From Liolophura sinensis (taxonomy: Eukaryota > Mollusca > Polyplacophora > Chitonida > Chitonidae), in the NCBI RefSeq assembly GCF_032854445.1, contig NC_088296.1:8718706-8782705 (forward strand): a stretch of DNA of 64,000 nucleotides. The letters are read 5' to 3'. The notes under the pieces are model-generated. The model was not told where the DNA came from, searched no databases, and was given only the letters and a program-made list of their open reading frames with translations. The stretch's first letter is position 1, and each line of letters starts with the position of its first letter. Of the stretch, positions 58,145 through 64,000 are shown piece after piece. The position numbers and the translations under genes were made by a program.

Positions 58145-58498
58145 ATGGCGGACTCAGACTACGTCCCAAGAGGCTTCCACTGGGCCGATTATGTCATCTT
58201 CGGTGCAACAATCGTAATGTCGTCTGCTATCGGCGTGTTCTTCGCTTGCTCGGGCGGGAAACAGAAAACGACCGCTGAATACCTCCTCGGGAATCGGAAA
58301 CAGAAAGTAGGCCCGGTTGCCATGTCACTGATTGTATCTTTCGAATCGTCCATTATGATGTTAGGCTTTCCAGCAGAAATGTACGCATACGGCACACACT
58401 ACTGGATGGGTCTCATTGGGTATTTCTTCTGTTGTCTCATCATCTCCCAGACGTTTGTTCCCCTTCTTCATCCATTGAAACTAACCAGTTCATATGAG
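58145..58498 (+). CDS. SLC5-like gene, coding exon 1
   Basis: I start at the ATG 58145 (context ACCAAGATGG, close to Kozak) and not at an in-frame ATG 18 codons upstream, because MADSDYVPRGFHWADYVIFG fits the usual short SLC5 N-terminus before the first helix. 118 residues with hydrophobic helices at about 14-35, 55-80 and 86-107, the conserved TTAEYLLGNRK loop at 42-52, and LTSSYE at the end. Donor GTGAGT. Confidence 0.9.
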
Positions 58499-61400
58499 GT
58501 GAGTTCTTCACAATCGGTTGGCCTGATGTATACAAACGATATGTTTGAAATGAATTTGGCTTCGACCGTATATCTGACAGATGGGCTGTCTGTTCCTAGG
58601 AGTGTTAATAATGACCTTTCTGTCTTGCTCTTGCAATAGAGGAATCGCTAGCTCAGAACTTTGAACCTTTAGTTGACATCATCTATCAGGCCATTGTTGT
58701 CACCCAGCTCTAGTAGACCCGCCATAGCAAAAAAGAAATATTCTTGAGTACCGCATAAAACACCAATCAAATAAATAAATAAATAACGTAATTTTACACA
58801 ATCTAGATATCGCTGATCAAAGCAAGCAAATCACGATCACTGAGAAAATCAAAAGAGCCGCCATGTTATCAATTTTATCCAATCAAGGGCGTCCTCTTTC
58901 TGCAACTCGGGCACCTGTTTCCGCTGACGTCATCTGGAAACTGTTTTGTCTTTCAGCAATATCAGCGTGGGATACGAGTCTCGCAAAATCGTGTTTTGCT
59001 AACGTAGCGTATTACATAGCCTAATAAGAAATTTAGACTCTTTGTTTTACATGTCGGCTGACTTTTATTCTCTGTTCTAGGATTATCCTCAATTTAATTG
59101 ACTTTCTGGGTTTGTTATTTGTAAACAGGTGCTCAATAAATTAATGTTAAAAAAGTTGTATAACATTTTTGACAAGTCACAAGATACAGATGTAATACTA
59201 TTTTCTTTAACGAGAAACAATACAGAACTCTAAACCTTCCTTATGCTTCTGTCTTTTTATATTTCAGTATCTTGATATGAGGTTCAACTCCCGTCCTGTC
59301 AGACTTGTAGCCTCCGTTCTAGGTGTTATAAATTATGTGAGTATTTTAATAATTATGTTCAGATTATGAAACACTCACTGTTTACTTTACATTGTTTTAC
59401 ATATACTAACATTAAAGAACACACAAGATGGTAAAGCCAGAAAAAAGTTGTGCGAAGGACGAGGGGTTGCATAGCGATAATACGTTATGATGCAAAGCCT
59501 CGTAAAAATTCCACAATAAAATTTGACAGACAAGAGTTGTCATGTTAAGCCGCTTACTGTCTATTTCCACACCTCATCTGAAATAACAAAAGTTCTTTTG
59601 TTCATTTTTTTCTTTACTGGATTCTTGTTTTACGCCAAACTCAAGAAGTCTTCACACATACGATAGGGAGTGTCGTAGACATCTGCAGATTATGTTGATG
59701 GAAGTCAAGCAGTCTTCAGCGAACGTTACATCGCACAAACGGGCCGCACAAGCTGTCGTAGACCTCTTATTGCCGCCAAGGCCTGGAGAATGCACAAATT
59801 GCTGTCCAAAGTCAGGTTCTACCACGCATCTCGCAAAGTGGGATATCTTTCACTCGTGTATCATATTTCGTTGCCAGGCGCATGCGCTATTACAGACAAC
59901 TAGTTCCTGATAACCTGGTTTTATTGAAATTCAAAAGTACAGGGAGAGAAAAAAGTGCAATGTATTCCTGACGATGATTTAATAATGTTGATAGCAAGCG
60001 CTATAAAAAGGCACTAGCCCAACGCATGGCATAAAAAAAACTGCAAAACCGCCTGCCGAGAAGTAACAAACTATCTTTACACATATGTAGGCCTACACTC
60101 AAAAAATGAATCTCTTAATAATAATAGAACGTCTGTTGTCTGAGTGATGCTAGAATGTATTCTACCATTACAACACAATGATATGTTAAATGTAACACAC
60201 ATAATTTTTTTTTCATTTAACATAAAGATTCCATTGGACTAACGAGGTATTGTTGAATATGACAGAATATTAGGTTAGAACAACAGAGTACATTCCAGCA
60301 TCACTGAAACAACAGACTTTCTGTAGAACTTAAAAGATTACTTTTTTTAGTGTAACGCCTGTTCTAATGGCGACATTTGGCTCTTATGGACAGTCCGGTT
60401 TGACAAGAGTTATTTATGCAAAATCAGGCTGTCGTGTATGAAGACGAATATGTCAGCTGATTTAACGATGACTTATGTAAACTTCACACCGGGACTCGAA
60501 GTCTCAGTATTTTCACTGTCCCCTATTAAATATTATTGGACTTTAATTGTGAGACCGTTTGCGCCACCGTCTTACGTCACATTCAAATGATACTCGATGA
60601 TTGATTTGGATGCTGGATTTAACCAAGTAGACATACTATATCAAAACATATGACCCCAACGCTGCCATATTGGTTTCCGTGACAACTAACTGTATATTGT
60701 ATACAAAACTATAACCTGATATAAGAGTTGCTAGCATGCATAAATGTGGACAAGGACTATTTATTGAATAGAACAATATGACATCTTATTCTCAAAAGAT
60801 TACTCTGTGAACTTTTACATAAAGTGTGTTGTTTTAGTGATGCTAGAAGGTATTGTCTTATTATCGCACAATACTGTGTCATATTCAAAATAGCATCCTG
60901 TTAGTCAAATAGAATGGTTATGCTGAATTAACAGAATATGTGCGTTATATTATACAGAATAGTCTGCTGCAATAACAGAATAAATTCTAGTTTTACCCAG
61001 ACAACAAACTTTCTGTTACACTTTACAGAATATTTTTTTTGAGAGTACGTCCGTTGAATATTACTTATCTTTAGCCAATATAGCCAACGAGACTGTAAGT
61101 GTCGAAACAAGTGGAAATGTTCGTCCGTGTCTGGTCAGATATCCGAGCTTTTCTTTTTGCCACAGTTGTCCTTCTTTTATAGAATTGGTTATCATCATAA
61201 AAATGAGAAATTATTGAGCATACAGCAGTAAAGAAATCAGTGAAATAAAATATATTTATATAAGACACAGTATGAGGTACAAGATTTTCGTAACTGTCGA
61301 CATGCAGTAAAGCTAAAAAATATTAACAGCACTACAACTAAATTCAGTCAACCCAAAAGGCGTTTATTTATTTATTTTACTACATGAGATGTCACGTCCT

Positions 61401-63324
61401 CAACGCAAGAGTTGACGGTGGTTCAGATTTCGTTAGTGAAAGAATTGTGAATGCGGCCTGCCGAAACCCCAACACAGTACACATCCTAAAATTATCACCA
61501 TAAAACAAGTTTCCCTCGTCTCACCTGTCACACTGTCGTCGCTGCTGTCATTTTTTTAATTTATTTATTTGATTGGTGGTTTACGCCCTTCTCAAGAATA
61601 TTTCTCTTATTCAACGGTGGCCACCATTATGGTGGGAAGAGACCGGGGTAAACCTACGACCATCCGCGGGTTCTTGGCAGACCTTTCCACGTACGGCCGG
61701 AGAAAAAGACAGCTGGACTTGAACTCACAGCGACTGCATTGGTGAGAGGCGCTGGCATGCTAACAACTTCGGCCACGGAATCCCCTATCTAATTTTATAT
61801 GTACATGTATTACATCAGGTTCTGCTGATAGACGAAGCACCGTCCAGGCTAGTTCTTTTGCATTGTTTTAATCTCAGTGTTTATCAAATGTGATGACAAC
61901 ATCATATTGGTGTACTTTATACATACATAGATTTTTTTACATCGTAACTCCATTACGTGAAATGATTTGCACCAAGATGTGTTTCAGATATTCAGGTATT
62001 TCTAATCCACAAGGATGAATTCATAGAGAACTATTGGCATAATGCTTCGGCTTAAAATATGTGGACCCTACATGAATAATTCCTCACAGGTTGAAAAAAT
62101 AAACAACCCAAGAATCTGCATGATCAGGAAAAAACGTTAGTCTCGGAGCGGTGTACTGCGGACACATGAGTAAAACATGATGGAAGGTCTCCTCGGCCTA
62201 ACACACATTACACAGATCTGAATCGCTCGAAGTTCAATCTTGTTAGGTAGTTCGATCTTGTTAAGTAGTTCGATCTTGTTAAGTAGCTATTTACTGGACA
62301 ATATTCTGACCTAAGTCGGAAACACAAGATAACTGTTCTTCTGCTAGAATAGGAGAAACGAAGGCAGTTATGAAGCTTTACAACAGGGTTAAAGAAGTTA
62401 TGAAAACGACTTTTTATGAAGTGTCTCACTAATTTTACCATACTTTAAGTAATAGTGACCTAAATTCATTCAGAGTTGCGGATATGGACAGTTTGGGATC
62501 AGACATGGAAGAACTGCTATACTAAAAGACGTCTAATGAGTTACAATTAATATCACTGTTCTAGTTTTTGTACGTAATTCCGCTTAAGCCATGATTCTAT
62601 CGGCCCGGTACATAAATTATTCTTATTTAACCACGGGGGCCTCCGTGGTTCAGTTGGTTAGCACGCTAGCAAAGCGTAATGACCCAGGAGCCCTTAAAAA
62701 AACACCTTAAAAAAGAAGGTTGTAACTGGCAGCCGCCGTATATGTGAAATATTCTTTAGTTATGGTGATAGTGCAACGACTGGTTGACCAGTATGAGTAT
62801 AATGGCTCGGGCGGGGTGGCTTACTTACGGTTGGGGTCCTCCGTGGTTCAGTTGATTAGCGCGCTAGCAAAGCGTAATGACCCAGGAGCCTCTCACCAAT
62901 GCGGTCACTGTGAGTTCAAATCCAGCTCATGCTGTCTTAATCTCCGGCCGTACGTAGGCAGGACTGATCAGCAACCTGCGGATGGTCGTGGGTTTCCCCC
63001 GGGCTGTGCCCGGTTTCCACCCACCATAATGCTGGCCGCCGTCGTATAAGTGAAATATTCTTAAGTACGGCGTAAAACACCAATCAAAAAAAAAAAAAAA
63101 ATGCTGGCCGCTGTCGTGTAAGTGAAATACGCATGAGTATGGCGTAAAACACCAATCAAGTAAATAAATAAATTCAACCACGAATAGTTGGAATAAAACC
63201 GTAACGGAAGGAAATAGACGAGAGATCGGAATATTTACTCTCTATACTATAGTCTGTTATATTATGTTACAGTCATGGTATATGGGGATTGTTTTGTTTG
63301 GTCCGGCTACAGCATTGGAAGCAG
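58145..63324 (+). CDS. SLC5-family sodium-coupled solute transporter (SMCT/SMVT-like), first three coding exons; continues past the window
   Basis: Exons 58145-58498, 59268-59336 and 63273-63324 join in phase to give 158 residues: an N-terminus, the first transmembrane helices, the YLDMRFN segment after helix 3 and most of helix 4. The order ..LTSSYE-YLDMRFNSR..SWYMGIVLFGPATALEA matches the start of SLC5A8/A12/A5/A6-type carriers, which import monocarboxylates, iodide or vitamins with sodium across the plasma membrane. Which substrate cannot be told from this part. About 450 residues and the later helices lie to the right. Confidence 0.88.
58499..59267 (+). other. SLC5-like gene intron 1
   Basis: 769 bp bounded by GTGAGT and TATATTTCAG. 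Holds one SINE fragment at 58685-58785. Confidence 0.85.
58685..58785 (+). repeat. Family A SINE fragment in SLC5-like intron 1
   Basis: Core AGAAATATTCTTGAGTACCG, then CATAAAACACCAATCAAATA and tail; upstream body heavily decayed. Confidence 0.8.
59268..59336 (+). CDS. SLC5-like gene, coding exon 2
   Basis: 69 nt, exactly 23 codons, phase 0 at both ends, acceptor TATATTTCAG, donor GTGAGT. Encodes YLDMRFNSRPVRLVASVLGV then INY. The Y-L-x-x-R-F sequence right after SSYE is a hallmark of SLC5 carriers. Confidence 0.9.
59612..59690 (-). repeat. Old family A SINE fragment
   Basis: TTGTTTTACGCCAAACTCAA to CATCTGCAG, with the middle decayed. Confidence 0.6.
60096..60352. mobile_element. MITE-like element, copy 2, flanked by TA
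   Basis: 257 bp bounded by TA on both sides (60094-60095 and 60353-60354). Terminal inverted repeats CACTCAAAAAATGAATCTCT and (right end reversed) CACTAAAAAAAGTAATCTTT. The inverted similarity continues inward through GTCTGTTGT and GTGATGCTAGAATGT, so the arms are long. A TA target fits the Tc1/mariner superfamily. No transposase inside. Confidence 0.85.
60789..61045. mobile_element. MITE-like element, copy 3, flanked by TA
   Basis: About 257 bp between TA dinucleotides at 60787-60788 and 61046-61047. Right end reversed is CTCTCAAAAAAAATATTCTG. Inner parts (GTTGTTTTAGTGATGCTAGA; CCAGACAACAAACTTTCTGT) match copy 2; the centre (AACAGAATATGTGCGTTATA) matches copy 1. Confidence 0.8.
61553..61785 (-). 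repeat. Family A SINE, nearly full length, in SLC5-like intron 2
   Basis: TTTTAATTTATTTATTTGAT tail to head end GGCCACGGAATCCCC, with small deletions in the head. Confidence 0.93.
62636..63172 (+). repeat. Composite A-B-A SINE bounded by one target-site duplication
   Basis: In order: family A head (62636-62693), family B middle with shared core (about 62716-62829), complete family A element (62834-63086), a run of 15 A, and an extra family A core and tail (63102-63172). TTTAACCACG (62626-62635) and TTCAACCACG (63173-63182) flank the whole block. Located in SLC5-like intron 2. Confidence 0.9.
63273..63324 (+). CDS. SLC5-like gene, coding exon 3
   Basis: 52 nt, acceptor TATGTTACAG, donor GTATGG, phase 0 in and 1 out. 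Encodes SWYMGIVLFGPATALEA, matching the helix 4 sequence of SLC5 carriers (usually Y-x-G-I-V-x-x-x-P-A-x-A-L). Short, so rated on frame, splice sites and family fit together. Confidence 0.85.
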
Positions 63325-64000
63325 GTATGGATGGCTCTTCTCTTTTACACCTTCTTTGTTTTGTTTTAGTATTGATTTTGATAACAGAACGTTGTCTGAA
63401 GGGCTAGGAAAGGGACATAATTTTATAATTCTTATTTTTGCGCCGTCGAAAAACGAGAGGGAAAAAACAGTTCTGCTAACACAAGGAAAGTACTTTCCTC
63501 GGACTTAACCAACATATCAAAATGTTGATATTCGAAATAATATCTTCTCATTGAAAATTACTTTCTCCCGAGTTAACTCATTTAATTTCTTTATTCTCTT
63601 TTTTCCGACGGCCAATAAAAAAACAGAATCTATTTACTAATTTTTTTTCACGGGGAAAATACTTTGTCCCGAGTTAGCTGATTTAATTTCTTTATTCTCT
63701 TTTTTTCTGACAGCCAGAAAAAAGAGGATTTATTTTCTTAATATTTTTCAAGGGTGGGAGGGGGGGGGGTGCTAGTGATCCAGTCAAACGTGCCGTTATT
63801 TAGAATGCAGCATGCCGGTTGATTCACTGTCGGGGTAAAGTACTTTCCCCAGAGTTAGCTAGCCAATGGCTTGCAATCACCGCTTGTTTTAGGACCGAGA
63901 ATAGCTTTCATTGTCCTTACGTTATTTTTGTAAGATGGGTATTAACACAGATGAGCTAATTCATATGTATGTTGACTTTGGGCAAGCGAACAAAAACACT
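63325..64000 (+). other. SLC5-like intron 3, to window end
   Basis: No further exon seen; the expected next segment (after LEA-V/G) is not found. Contains a twofold repeat of CCGAGTTARCTNATTTAATT near 63570 and 63670 and a G-run at about 63757-63770. Confidence 0.6.

Noticed and set aside
58057-58639. SLC5-like frame read through to 58639
   Set aside because: The residues after SSYE are intron: a GTGAGT donor sits at 58499 and the conserved YLDMRFN continues at 59268.
62636-62710. Functional tRNA genes in the SINE heads (many places)
   Set aside because: A- and B-box-like parts are present but cloverleaf pairing and 3' ends are lost; they are repeated SINE heads.

Overview
This is a window of an animal nuclear genome: genes are split by GT-AG introns, it is AT-rich, and it is crowded with tRNA-derived SINEs and minisatellites. 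The dominant SINE (family A here) has a tRNA-like head, a body shared by about 40 copies, and a tail of AAATA-type repeats. Together with the gene set this suggests a lophotrochozoan, most likely a mollusc. That placement is inference from general knowledge, not from a search.

Layout. The left edge (1-126, +) may be the last exon of an unidentified gene. At 1255-1397 (-) is a first exon with a signal peptide and the start of an I29 propeptide, as in cathepsin L-like proteases; I see no further exon of it in the window. From 42917 down to 7316 (-) lies the main gene. It has 13 exons whose reading phases all agree, giving 762 residues: a signal peptide, four FAS1 (fasciclin) domains and a hydrophobic C-terminus that looks like a GPI-anchor signal. 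This is the architecture of insect Fasciclin I. Domain 4 carries an insertion of about 80 residues rich in Asn, Gln and Tyr, encoded by 21-bp repeats. From 43 to 57 kb I see no convincing gene, only SINEs, short repeats, inverted-repeat elements and one LTR-like stretch. From 58145 (+) the first three coding exons of an SLC5-type sodium-coupled solute transporter (SMCT/SMVT-like) begin; the gene runs off the right edge.

Repeats. Family A SINEs are spread throughout in both orientations. Family B is a second tRNA-headed SINE; some of its copies share with family A a short core around TGAAATATTCTTGAGTA. One composite A-B-A element at 62.6-63.2 kb is bounded by a single target-site duplication. 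A TA-flanked MITE-like element occurs three times between 55.7 and 61.1 kb. Large tandem arrays fill the FAS1 introns.

Most notable: three introns of the FAS1 gene (before exons 7, 9 and 11) contain tandem arrays that begin at the 3' splice site and whose units are degenerate copies of that splice site, with some exon sequence in two cases. The gene therefore carries rows of decoy-like acceptor sites next to real exons. The FAS1 protein would be a cell-surface adhesion or matrix protein. The cathepsin and SLC5 fragments have no visible functional link to it.
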